Assembly (NCBI GenBank): GCA_963931865.1
Contig: OZ007506.1
Coordinates: forward strand, 4,584,926-4,648,925
Direction of reading: 5' to 3'
From: Axinella damicornis
Taxonomy: Eukaryota; Porifera; Demospongiae; Axinellida; Axinellidae
Length of the DNA: 64,000 nucleotides
The notes under the pieces were generated by a model. It was not told the origin of the DNA. It made no database searches and worked only from the letters and a program-made list of their open reading frames with translations. A program made the position numbers and the translations under genes. Each line of letters begins with the position of its first letter. Within the stretch, counting starts at the first letter, position 1. Positions 52,543 through 63,385 of the stretch are shown one piece after another.

Positions 52543-52915
52543 ATGGTGAGGCTTTGAGTTCTGAGGGAGTAAGATGAATATGCTGGTGTACTGTACTGTG
52601 TAGGTAGGCGTAGCTTTATGATTTTTGTAGCACAGAAAAGTTATGAGGACTTAGGTATGTGCATGGTTATTGGTCCCACATATGCAGGGCTAGTGTTTGG
52701 TAGTGGTCTGGGCAGGGGACCAGGTTATCTATCGAGGCCAGTGTATGGATGTTCATGCGTGTACATTAAAGTATGTACTTCCTGCTGGACCGATACTTCA
52801 AGGGGTGGTCACTGGGTTGTTTTTTTTTTTTTTTGGGGGGGGGGGGGGGGGGGGCTTGAGATTTCAAACCCAGACTCCCCTAAATGGCGCACTGTGGCAC
52901 ACTATTCAGTCCCCT

Positions 52916-52950
<35 letters not shown>

Positions 52951-55900
52951 ACGTTCTCTATGTTCTGCTCCAATATGCACAGTGTTTAGAGCTGTGACTG
53001 TCCAAACACTGCCTGTGGCTGCGTAACAAAATGTGTTGTAATCGTTAGAAATGGTTTCCAAATGTGCCAGTTTTGGCATGTGGCATGTGGACAAACCTGC
53101 ACACTCACACCACCCACACTCACACCACCCACACTCACACTGCACACTCGCATCACCCAGGACCTTGGTGAGGGTGCATCTGTTCAGCCGAGGTATAATC
53201 CCCCAACTTCTGTCACTGAGAAGATCCCGGGGAAGTATGGAGTCCATGACACACTCAGATATGGGTAGGGAATGCGACACCATGCCGATGTTGTTTTTCT
53301 TTTTCCTCTAGGTACATGTAGCAATCTCAAACTTTGCAGATCCTTGGATAGTTAGGCACAGCATTTTGTGCATTCTTACATGTTTGCCACTCAAGAATGA
53401 GATTGCCATGTACATGTTGCTATCCAGAATTGACATCAAGTACACGTCGTATTCGATGAGACTAGAGCTGGCATCCTCTTTAAGACCACAAATACGAGGG
53501 GCAACTACACTCCTGGTAGCCGTTGCAACCGGTTGCAACTCGCTGGTAGTGCAAGCTAAGTGGTATAGCTCGTTCCAATTAACACACTTGACACGAGGAC
53601 CATGCTCAGTCGATTGAGGCAGCAATGGCAGCTAAAGGGAAGACAAGACACTATTACAGCGCTCACAACTTAGCCAGCAAGCTGAATTTCAGCATGTAAG
53701 CGTCAGTGAACGACAGTGATTATGACGTGTGGTCAGAATCTTCATGTGCCTTTCCTAAGAGCGGTGTTGGCAACAAAAGTCGAAGAGAGCACTCAAGCAA
53801 TGGCGGCCAACGGCACGACTTGCTTGTACATGTATCTCCACCACCAAGGTGAGTTTTAGCAACAAAATTGTACGCTTGGGTCACTGCATGATAGTGATCA
53901 CGACGGTGTACTCAGAATCTTTGTAGGCCACTCCTAAGGTAGTCAATTGTTGATTATTTACATTTGCGGCACAATTTTCCTCCTAGCATCAGTTTCACAT
54001 ACATGTAGCTGCTTCTACCTCACTTGCTGTTGCAATGCTGTATGTCAAGCATTCAAACATGTTGGACTAACAGCAGGGAGCAAGGCTGGCACATTCCTAG
54101 ACATGGGGCAGTCAAGAACATTTTGTTGGTGAAATATCGTTTCTGTTTCTCATCTTTAGCTTTGCCTCGGCCAAAGATGATCTTACTTCAGCTCATCCAC
54201 TGGAACACGTCCAGGTTAATGTAAGTTGGCTCTGCGATGAACGTGTACCATGTTCCATCCTCCCTGGGGGGGGGGGGGTAAACCGTGGACTTCCGCTGCC
54301 AGGATTGTGGTGGAACCAATCTGATTACATGGACACGTGAATATTTTATAGGCGTGTTTACCTTCGCTGCTGAATTATAGACTCAAAATGAGCCTTCAAG
54401 GACAGAGTACCCCTCAAAGGTTGATGAAAGGAAGATGAAAAGTATGTTTAAAGGGTCACTAGTCTCAGCTCGCTGTTCACTGCGGTCTGTTGCAGGACCA
54501 GCTCGCTCGTCGTATGTCACTGCTTACGAGATTGATGGTTCACAAGGTCCGGTTTGCTTATCGGGAAGTGTCTCGGGTCTTAGTAAAGCCAGGGGCTGGC
54601 TTGAAAACAAAGAGCAATATTTTGAATAGCATGTGACCACTTTGTAACTCACGCAACATTTACCACAAAGTTGCTCCCCCTTCTTCCTCCAGGCTGTTAT
54701 GAACAAGGAGGCCCTCCTATTCCAGACAATGCGAGACACTCAGGGACTGCATGCACCCCTCCGTTTACAAATGGAGAGACGGATTGTCTCCAGAGTAAGT
54801 TATCACTTGAGTTTTATGCTAGATCGAGAGGCGACTGCACTCCTGGTAGCCGCGGTTAAACGGTAGCCCAAGCGAAGTGTGACAGTTCATTCCAATTATC
54901 ACACATCATGTGAGTACCATGATAGCTATATATAGGGAAGATCAGAGAGTGCTCTCAAGTACCGAATAAAACCATTCATAGCCACGTTGCAACCCCGGTT
55001 GCGACTCGCCGTAGCTAGCGCAAGCTAAGTATTGCAATTCGTTCCAATTAACGCACATGCCACGTGGCAACCACGCTCAGTCGATCGCGAGCAATGGTGA
55101 CCAAAAGGAAGACAAGACATTATTACAGCACTCACAATTTAGCCAGCATGGTGAGTTTCGGCATGTAAGCGTCAGTGAACGACAGCGATCACAGCCGTGT
55201 GGTCAGAATCTTTGTGTGCCTTTCCTAAGAACGGTACTGCCACCGGAAGTCAATGGAGCGCTCGAGCAATGGGGGCCAACGGCGAGACAAAAGCGCTCAT
55301 ATCTCCACCACCAAGGTGAGTTTCAGCACCAAAATCCTACGTTTGGTCAGTATACATGTATGGTAGCGATCACGATCAACGCGGATGGTATAGTCAGAAC
55401 CGTTGTAGGGCATTCGTAAATAGCCACCGCACTCCTGGTAGCCGGTGCATCTCACCGGCAAGGCAAGCTGACCCTTCAGAATGGTACTCCGGTATTACTT
55501 TCACCCCGAGCAGACTCTGATTGCATCCACCAGCACGTACTTACAGCTCGGATCGTCTCAGTTAGTGCGCACATGTAACTACGTGGCTATCTCATTCCCA
55601 GCGGATCCGGAACGAAAAAAAAAGTCCACCCACACAAGGAGGCTAAAAGTTAGGGTTAGGGTTAGGGTTAGGGTCATAACTCCACCACAGAGATGAGTTT
55701 CAGCACAATTATTATACGTTTGTGTCAGTCAAAAATTAGAATGATGATGGTGTAGTCAGAATCTCTCCATGTCCTCCACTGTGCTCAGGAGTTTTTCAAT
55801 TTTTGGAAAGTTCCCTACCAGTAGTGTAATTACAGATGTGGGTTTGTTCCAAGGTCAGAACTAGACTAGTGACGTGAGACCTTCATACTTGACTGCAACC

Positions 55901-58140
55901 ATTGCTCTGTAAACAATGTTCAAGAAGGTTGGCTGGGCCTGGAACCTTCCAGAGTAGCTGTGGTTGCAATCAGGGAGCAGCAGCTGAAGCAGACGCAATC
56001 ACGGGGAGCAGGAGCTGAAGCAGATGCAATGTGGGGAGCAGCAGCTGAAGCAGACGCAATCACGGGGAGCAGGAGCTGAAGCAGACGCAATGTGGGGAGC
56101 AGCAGCTGAAGCAGACGCAATCACGGGGAGCAGGAGCTGAAGCAGACGCAATGTGGGGAGCAGCAGCTGAAGCAGACGCAATGTGGGGAGCAGCAGCTGA
56201 AGCAGACGCAATGTGGGGAGCAGCAGCTGAAGCAGATGCAATCGCGGAGAGCAGCAGATGCAATTGTGGGAAGCAGCTGCCCGGTACCGGACTGCAATCA
56301 TAGGCAATGGGAGGGAAGTACAATGTAACTGAGAAAGTGAAGCGAGTGAAGCCATTTGTAGTTATAATGCTTTTTGAACCACTCCTGAGAAGAGAATAAC
56401 CTCTGCAAAGGACAAACACCTCTATTGAGAGGTTTCACTGTACAATGTACACCTCTATTGAGAGGTTTCACTGTACAATGTACATACACGGATAGAAAAC
56501 TATCTCCCTTTCCACCCCACAGATCCAGCGTCTCCCTCCTCTGGAGAGCTCCATGGTTGCCTTGGAAACACTCACAGGCAATGATGAGTGTCTTGGTATT
56601 GATGAAGTGCTCAATGGTGAGTATGTGATAGACTGTCAGACCAAGTCTGGACTGTCAGTGTATTATTAGAAACTGTCTCTGGGCATGTTCTTATATTTTA
56701 CGTCCGTTTCTGAGTGGCCAGATTTCTACATGTAGCCTCGTTCCCAGGCCGTGTGGGAGGAGAGAAAGCGGCCTGGTATCCACTGCTTACACAAGCGCGA
56801 CTATTATTGGTATATTCTGAGGTTCACGCACTCAGTCCACTTGGATCATATCCGGACAAAATATTCACGGTCTAATCTACGTACACACACAAGGCAACAA
56901 GTGGCTGCAAAGCTTTTCTGTCAAATCTGTCATTCAGAAGTGCAACCCCAGCATTCCACTCCTCCCTTCAGTGATGCCGGAGTGCAGCCAAGGTTGGCCG
57001 CCTTTTCTATGTGAGTGACAATGGTGACGGTTTACCTGCCGTTCCTGTGTGCGCAAAGTGAAGACAGTCGCACGAAAACTCAGGACACTTAGGAAGCAGG
57101 TTCGTGACAGCGTTACAAGTTTCCAGATACCCTACATGCATCAGAAAGTGCTTTCTCACTTGCTGCCTTTCGATGATACGGAAGTGAATCGGACGTATAC
57201 ATACATACATGTATATTTATGGTGTTTGCCAGAAGGCAATCCCAGGAGCGTTTGGTGTTTGCATTGCTCCTATCTGTGGCTGCACTGACGCGTCAGTCAC
57301 CAGAAAGATCATAGTGGGTGAAAGAGAGGAGAAGCAAACACCCTTACTGTGCAAGTTTGGAGCCTCATTCTACGCTTAGTAACGTTCGACACCAAAATCA
57401 TGTATACAACAATTCTCTCCATTGTCAACCCCTTCATACGCTGTTACTAAGCAATCAGCGCATCTCAGCAACAAAATGAACAAGTCAGAACGGTGTACAT
57501 ACAGTGTACCTAGTCTTGCTTCGGTACTCCAATTAAAGCACTTGTTACAGCCTGCTTAGCCTCCCATTAGTGTTTACACTGCCAATGTGATTACATGTTT
57601 ACGATTAGCGTGTAAACACTGGAATGTGCATTCCAATGCCATTAATTTAAGCCAGTTTGCACTATCTCATGTAAACGGGCTACAAATACTTATGCACAAT
57701 GTCATGCACGAACAGTGGATATCAGACCCTTCTTTAGAGGAGGCTACACTGGCAACCACTTGAGGTATTTGACTAGACAAGTCATTAAGCAAGGGGGTGA
57801 CACTCACATAGACGCCGTAGTCAGAGCTGAGACTGTGAATCTTGACCCCGTATACTTAGGAAGGGGTGGAGTCGCTATGCATTTTTCCGTATACTATCGG
57901 CGGTCAAGCGGTCAATGGCTGAAATACAGCGTAGTCAAACAGTCAAGAGTCTTTTTGCAATGCGGTCAAACAGCAAAAATGACAGTCAGATTTCTTGACC
58001 CCAGTCACAGCTCTGACTATGGTGTCAATGGGAGTGTCACTGTGTGAGATGTTCACCTCTCTCTGTCCCCAGCTCCATCAGACCCTCCGGTGACCGTCAA
58101 CACACATGCAGCCATGGAGAGGAAACTCAAGATGACTTAA
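52543..58140 (+). CDS. POMP: proteasome maturation protein (POMP/UMP1)
   Basis: Six exons: 52543-52545 (only the ATG), 53161-53264, 54160-54220, 54693-54794, 56523-56616 and 58073-58140. Phases agree and total 143 aa, close to the 141 aa of human POMP. Diagnostic stretches are YGVHDTLRYG then FASAKDDLTSAHPLE, the MRDTQGLHAPLRLQMERRI core, IQRLPPLES, GNDECLGIDEVLNG and the C-terminal APSDPPVTVNTHAAMERKLK. POMP is the chaperone that assembles 20S half-proteasomes at the ER and is degraded as the first substrate. An alternative start is the ATG at 53062, read straight into exon 2, but that adds a low-complexity leader and fits the family length less well. Introns hold dispersed repeats, a 30-bp minisatellite and a telomere-like tract. 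Confidence 0.92.
53496..53945 (+). repeat. ~450-bp dispersed repeat, full-length copy in POMP intron 2
   Basis: It runs from gaggggcaactacactcctg to gtaggccactcctaaggtag, with both halves and the ccaccaccaaggtgagtttt donor-like core. Confidence 0.8.
54828..55430 (+). repeat. ~450-bp dispersed repeat, partial plus full copy in POMP intron 4
   Basis: A truncated start (54828-54950, cgactgcactcctggtagcc) is followed by a nearly complete unit (54975-55430), and further partial pieces run to about 55790 (caccgcactcctggtagccg; ctccaccacagagatgagtt). Confidence 0.7.
55650..55673 (+). repeat. short interstitial (TTAGGG)4
   Basis: Four exact TTAGGG units lie inside POMP intron 4, at the edge of a dispersed-repeat fragment. 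Confidence 0.95.
55972..56250. repeat. 30-bp minisatellite, about nine units
   Basis: The unit ggggagcagcagctgaagca plus gacgcaatgt repeats with two variants (agcagc/aggagc and aatgtg/aatcacg) that partly alternate. Because 30 is divisible by three, minus-strand frames stay open and show 10-residue repeats (for example ASASAAAPHI). It lies in POMP intron 4, so these frames are probably not used. Confidence 0.9.
56420..56486. repeat. tandem duplication with internal palindrome
   Basis: Two copies of cacctctattgagaggtttc followed by actgtacaatgta occur head to tail. cctctattgagagg is self-complementary. Confidence 0.75.
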
Positions 58141-59299
58141 CAATAGCATGCCAGCTTATTGTAATTGTGGTTTGTAAAAGTCGTCATAATATCATGCAGT
58201 CCTCCTCACCCCCAGTTAAATTGGAGGTATGCCACCTCCCTGAATACTACTCTTACAAGGAAAAGGGTAATAACTTTAGTATTCCTGTTGCAGTACAGCA
58301 AGCCATACATGTATATATACGGCCGATAGTCAAGTTTCAAATTTCATAATAAGTTTTTGAACCTCCAACATGTCTCTACAAAGGGTGGAACGCCTGGATT
58401 CATATATAGCTTGCATGTCATGAAGATTCATGACCATGCATGGGGTTAATAACTCCTCACAGCATAATTATAATAACTTTTTCTACTGAATGCCTACTCA
58501 CCCACTCTGATTCTCAAATTACTAGTGATTTAGTGCCTGTTATGGTAACTGTTACACAGTTCACAGGAAGAAAACCAAATTTAATGTACCAGGGTGGTGG
58601 TACTAGCCTCGTTCCCAGGCCTCAAAAACTGGAGGTGTGGAAGGCCTGGGAACGAGGCTAGGTGGTGCAGTATAGGCCACCCCCCCTGCATGTGTCTACC
58701 ATCTGTCCACCTGAGCTTGTACTAGTACCTGCAGGTCTCTGATCAACTAACTCAGTTTAACCACTGGAATGAAAGTGGAATTTCCTAGTACAGTATAGAG
58801 CAGAATTTCCTGTACACATTCAGGAAGCTTCCATGGAAACCAACAGGAAATTCTGTCCACCTGACATTATTTTTGGCAGACTGTCAAGAATTAAGATGAC
58901 ATAGCTGTTCGTCACTGCCAAGAATTGCGTCTTTGCAGTATGGAAACACTTCATTGCAGTATACAATGGAACACATAATAATTAGATGAGACCTGATAGC
59001 ATGCCAGCTAGTTTCTAGTTCACATAACTGAAATTCTTCTTGCATGTATTATATTAGCAGCTGGTGCATGTCTATGGTAATAGTACACAATACACACATA
59101 CAGGATGAATGGGGTTAATTCCCCGTGGCAACTAATTATGTACTGCTGGTCAATAAGTGCAAAGCAACGGGTACGACTATAATTACTTGAATGATTGTGA
59201 TTCGATGCCGACAAAGGTTGCATAATATTATGTCATGATGCATTATGATTATTTGTGGATTGCACGTGGATAATATTACCGTTTGGATCAGAGTGCACG
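58141..59299. other. intergenic between POMP and the receptor array
   Basis: Contains the POMP 3' flank and the hairpin at 58604-58662. The motif gctggtgcatgtctatggta (about 59060) recurs beside the other receptor copies (62501 and, diverged, 63281). No gene was seen. Confidence 0.6.
58604..58662. mobile_element. minimal snap-back hairpin, GTTCCCAGGC family
   Basis: tagcctcgttcccaggcct pairs exactly with aggcctgggaacgaggcta across a short loop. It is the shortest and cleanest copy here and shows the family ends. Confidence 0.85.
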
Positions 59300-59425
59300 G
59301 ATTTTCTCGTCCCTTGATGATCAGGTCTTTGGAACAAACATATTACAACTTGTACACCATCTATAAATTACGTAGGGGGAACACAGTCAAACAGTAACCA
59401 GCCTAAGTTATATACGAGAACCATG
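59300..59425 (-). pseudogene. 3' remnant of a GABA-B-like receptor gene
   Basis: The plus-strand sequence gatcaggtctttggaacaaa...gtagggggaacacagtcaaa...agtaaccagcct aligns with the 3' end of the intact receptor (59764-59850) but has indels. Read on the minus strand it gives AGYCLTVFP and then leaves the family frame and hits a stop. Only the last membrane segment and tail region remain. It marks a third unit of the receptor array. Confidence 0.75.
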
Positions 59426-59687
59426 CAGGTACATGCACATGCAAATGTTAACGTGGCCGGCCACTTGCGCTGTTGAAACTATGATCATCCTTAAAGCTAT
59501 GAATCTTCCTTATGGGAGTTGCAATTATTGATCACTGCACAATAAAATTAATTTTGTTTGTCATCTTGCAAGCTTCCAAATAATTATGGTCAATGCAGGG
59601 CTGCATGGTGATTCCAAACACCAGTTTAGATATAGACTGCAGGTTAAAAATAAATGATGAAAATATAATAGGCATAATAGTCACTGA

Positions 59688-61853
59688 TCACAGACATGCA
59701 CGGCAGTTGTAACTAAATGTTCGAAGTGGAGGTCTCCTAACTATACGCCTTTCATGTCTTGAGGACCAGATCTTTGGAACGAACAAAAATACTTTGCAGA
59801 GGAATGGAATTACCAGGTAGGGGAAGACGGCAAAACAATAGCCAGCCTCAGGTATGCGAATGGAAATAACAAACGTTAAGACGTATGGGAACCAGGTACA
59901 CAGGCAGAGCACTGTTGAAAACACAAAAAGATTCACTTCCTTACTGTCCTTGAAGCTATCCATTTGTACCTTCCTTGTGAGAATTCCAAGAATTGTTACA
60001 GCTACAATGATGCTTCCATTCACTCCGAATACTATAGCTCCTGTCCACTGAGCAAAGTTGCCTCCACAGGCTGCTGTTACACGTGGGAAATCATTCCCTT
60101 GCTCAGAGAGTGGTATTGGTAAGTCAGTAGGAACTGGGTCCACTATAGTCCACACTATCAGCAAGATGATAGTAACAGACACAGGAATAAAAACCATTGC
60201 AACCAAAGCTCCATTGGACCACATCTTCCCAGGCATCTCAAAGACTTTGTAGAAGAAGATGCGATAGACTCGAAGCAGTCTCACGAGCAAAGTTGAATAA
60301 ATCAGTTGTATTCCTGTTGCAGTGAACCAGATCTCTGCTTGACACATACGTCCAAAGAATGTTGTATCAATCTCTCTAGCACCTGCAATCAAAGTCCCAA
60401 TGTACACAATGTAGCAGCCTGAAAGTATGAGGGCACTCAGATGTGGACTGGTGGCTTTAATCGATGGCTTATTCCAGTAGTAGAGAAAGAGCACCAGGAC
60501 AACTGTAGTGAAGACAAGTAGAGCTGCTGCAATGACAAGTGTTACAATAGGGAAAGCTATGGAGATTAGAACCACAACATCCTCAAAGTCATCCATTGGA
60601 ATGCTTCCTGGAGACAACTGGACTGTCAAATTTCCTGTGAGTGGATTGTAGTGCCCAGCATAAATCACTTCACTTCCTCTGACATGATGAATATCAACTT
60701 CAGTGACCACCTCCCTATCCCCATTGAAAGCAATCCTCCCAAGTGCACCAGAAAAATTTATACTTCTCAGATTTCTTTCTACTAGTATGGACTCACTAGC
60801 ATTCTCAAATTCTTCAGACAATGAATTGTTCAGTGCCAGTGCAAATGCCCAGATGGAATCATGCATTGAGTTGGTGTGTTGGTTCTGCCATGTCCTTCCA
60901 AGACGACGTTGCAGTTCCATGAGGTATTCACTGTAGGTTTGTCCTGAAACCAAGGTTGTATTAGGGTTGGGTTCAAACCTGTACTGCAGCAAGAATGCGC
61001 CATCTAGTGCCCTTAGAATTTCTTCATTAGTACATTTCTCTGTACCATTCATCAGGTCTTCCAGGCTAAGGTCATGAAATATCCACACAAATCCAAGCCA
61101 GTGACGAAGGTTCATCTGTAGCTTGTACGACTCACACAGTAGCTCGCAAGCTTCAGATGCTGTTACAGAAGCATACACTATTCTTGCTCTCTTTCGTAAG
61201 AGGCTCTGAATGGGAGAAGTAGGAAATGCTGGGGAGACGTCCCCCAAGAACACAAGCTCAAACTCAGCTCTTTTTGCTACAAAGTCATTTGCAGCAGTCG
61301 TGTGTTGTATCAAGATGGTGTCTTGAACTACACCAATTCTCCTCCACTGGAATGTGGCCATCAAGGCCAGAACAGCGTCATTGTAGACTGCTGAAGATGA
61401 TATCATTCTGTAGAGTCGTGGATACTCTTCTTTACTTGAGAATACTGGAGAGGTTGCACCCGCTGAAATCTGGAGGAGGTCTATTCCTGGCCTTCCTGCA
61501 AGTGGGGAGATGGCCTGGGTGACTGTGGAACAGACCAACCCCACCACCCCTACTATGTTCAAATCTCCACTCGTCACGTGTCTCACAAAGTTCACTGGTG
61601 CTTCTGTTACCAGGCTCTGATTACAAGTCTCTGCATTTGCTGGGACTAGCTCCAGCCTATAGCCAGGAAGGATGTCATTCCTCATGTTTATCTTCTCCAC
61701 TGCCAGTTGTGCTGCTGAAATCAACTCTTCTCCTCCGTGGTTGGGAGACAGCCCTGGAGGCACCAGGGCTAGTAGATGGACGGTTGGGATCCCAGCTTGC
61801 GCAGCAAATACTGAATAACAAACAGCTAACACAAGGATGACTAAAGTTTTCAT
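59688..61853 (-). CDS. GABA-B-like class C metabotropic receptor
   Basis: An intronless 721-aa frame. A signal peptide (MKTLVILVLAVCYSVFAAQA) precedes a Venus-flytrap ligand-binding domain at about residues 24-410 (GGEELISAAQLAVEKIN, ISAGATSPVFSSKEEYPRLY, YNDAVLALMATFQWRRIGVV). Several N-glycosylation sequons are present. A 7TM_3 domain spans about 425-690, with KPSIKATSPHLSALILSGCY typical of GABA-B-type receptors, and the FVPKIW end of helix 7. There is no Cys-rich domain between the modules, as in GABA-B rather than mGluR or CaSR. The C-tail is only about 25 residues and lacks the coiled coil used for GABBR1/2 pairing. The ligand is unknown. The ATG is chosen because it opens the signal peptide. 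Confidence 0.93.
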   Translation of the reverse strand: MKTLVILVLAVCYSVFAAQAGIPTVHLLALVPPGLSPNHGGEELISAAQLAVEKINMRNDILPGYRLELVPANAETCNQSLVTEAPVNFVRHVTSGDLNIVGVVGLVCSTVTQAISPLAGRPGIDLLQISAGATSPVFSSKEEYPRLYRMISSSAVYNDAVLALMATFQWRRIGVVQDTILIQHTTAANDFVAKRAEFELVFLGDVSPAFPTSPIQSLLRKRARIVYASVTASEACELLCESYKLQMNLRHWLGFVWIFHDLSLEDLMNGTEKCTNEEILRALDGAFLLQYRFEPNPNTTLVSGQTYSEYLMELQRRLGRTWQNQHTNSMHDSIWAFALALNNSLSEEFENASESILVERNLRSINFSGALGRIAFNGDREVVTEVDIHHVRGSEVIYAGHYNPLTGNLTVQLSPGSIPMDDFEDVVVLISIAFPIVTLVIAAALLVFTTVVLVLFLYYWNKPSIKATSPHLSALILSGCYIVYIGTLIAGAREIDTTFFGRMCQAEIWFTATGIQLIYSTLLVRLLRVYRIFFYKVFEMPGKMWSNGALVAMVFIPVSVTIILLIVWTIVDPVPTDLPIPLSEQGNDFPRVTAACGGNFAQWTGAIVFGVNGSIIVAVTILGILTRKVQMDSFKDSKEVNLFVFSTVLCLCTWFPYVLTFVISIRIPEAGYCFAVFPYLVIPFLCKVFLFVPKIWSSRHERRIVRRPPLRTFSYNCRACL

Positions 61854-63385
61854 AATTAGTAAACACAGATGTCAGACGACACGAATGTTTATCCACTACA
61901 ATCATTGATCCAGCCGGAAACGTGTACGGAATATTAGACTATATCCTGAGCTAGCTACGTAGCTGCCGGCCCTAGCTAGCTACGTAGGCAAGCTGTATGG
62001 AGATGTAGGGATAGAAGAACGAAGAAAACAAGCAGGGATGATGGCATAAAACAGTCCAGTATACAACCCCATCTTACATATCTTTCCACATATTATACAT
62101 GTATAATGAGAAAAGTATGTACACCGATAGCTTCTTCATTTCTAGCCTCTTAACTAGGCTCGGAGCCTGGAAACGGAATGTTCTGGTTCTGAGACTGCTT
62201 TGAAGTATTCATCATTACTAGCAGGTAGCTAGCTAGTAATATCTGCCAAGACCATAGATCGTTCGTCACTGCACAAGAAAAAAAACTGTTCAAAAATAGT
62301 AGTTGTTAAGTTTTTGATTGCTTGCAGTATGCAAACTATATGCATGCTAAGTAACTATACTGTATGCTATGTGGCACTTATTATAGCGAGCAGTATAGTA
62401 ATTAACTGCATACTGCAAGCAATGATAAGTGGAGTTAACAAGTGAAATTGCATGGAATGTGATAATGTAGATGACGTTGACCTTTTGACCTAATAGTGGG
62501 CTGCTGGTGCATGTCTATGGTAACAGCATAGTTGAGTTCGACCATATTATAGCCTCGTTCCCAGGCTCTCTCCGGAAGCTGGGGGTTTAGGGTGGTAGCT
62601 AGCTACACTGAAAATGAGGTAAACAAGTGTAAAAAACATTTAAGCAATGTATGGAGATGTAGGGTAGCAGAACAGCAAAAAGTAGGGAAGGGATTATGGC
62701 AAACCCCCCTGCATATCTTTCTCATGCATTATGTGGAAAGATAGCTAATTAGCTATGTAAGATGGGGTTGTATATAACTGAACTGTTTTATGCCATCACC
62801 CTTAGCTACCTTGTTTCCTTCTATACTTTTTTTGCTGTTCTGGTATCCCTACATCTCCATACATGTTTACACTAGCATAGTGGTACCTTTGACCTTGCAG
62901 GGTATCGTGCAACAAACATGGATGCATTATGATAACCATAACAATATCAATTCTGTGGATTGTAACCAAAAAATCCACCAATAACGTGTGGTAGTATGTC
63001 ATGTGAAAATTGTATGGTCTTGCAGTATGCATACTGTACGCTATTATGGAAGTGGAGTCGAGAATGAAATTATGTGGATGTGGTAATGTATGGAACCCAT
63101 TGTGTGGATGATGTCGATCTTTTGACCTAATGTAGTACATGTAAATGTACTACATGTAAATGTAGTACATGTAAATGCATGGTTTCTATAGCAAGAGTTG
63201 TTTCTAGTTATTGCATGGTTTCATGTACTATTTGGGCAATCACATGACCTAGTTATATAGCTGGTTTCTTGATCCTTGGTGTTGGTGGACGTCTATGGTA
63301 ATAGGACAACGTGTTGTACATGACTACATGTACACAGCAGAATTTCATCACTGATTACCAGAACACAGTCAGATGAACATGATAG
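61854..63385. other. intergenic spacer between tandem receptor genes
   Basis: AT-rich, no gene seen. It contains the gctggtgcatgtctatggta motif at about 62501, one unpaired tagcctcgttcccaggct end at 62551, and atttacatgtagtacatg-type short repeats at 63132-63180. The pieces atggagatgtagggat and gcatgctaag recur, showing older duplication within the spacer. Confidence 0.6.

Noticed and set aside
55920..56419. 10-residue repeat proteins (ASASAAAPHI type)
   Set aside because: They are explained by a 30-bp minisatellite inside an intron of POMP, with no start or splice context.
57715..58047. 110-aa plus-strand frame
   Set aside because: It lies in POMP intron 5, has no splice support, and contains repetitive gtca motifs.
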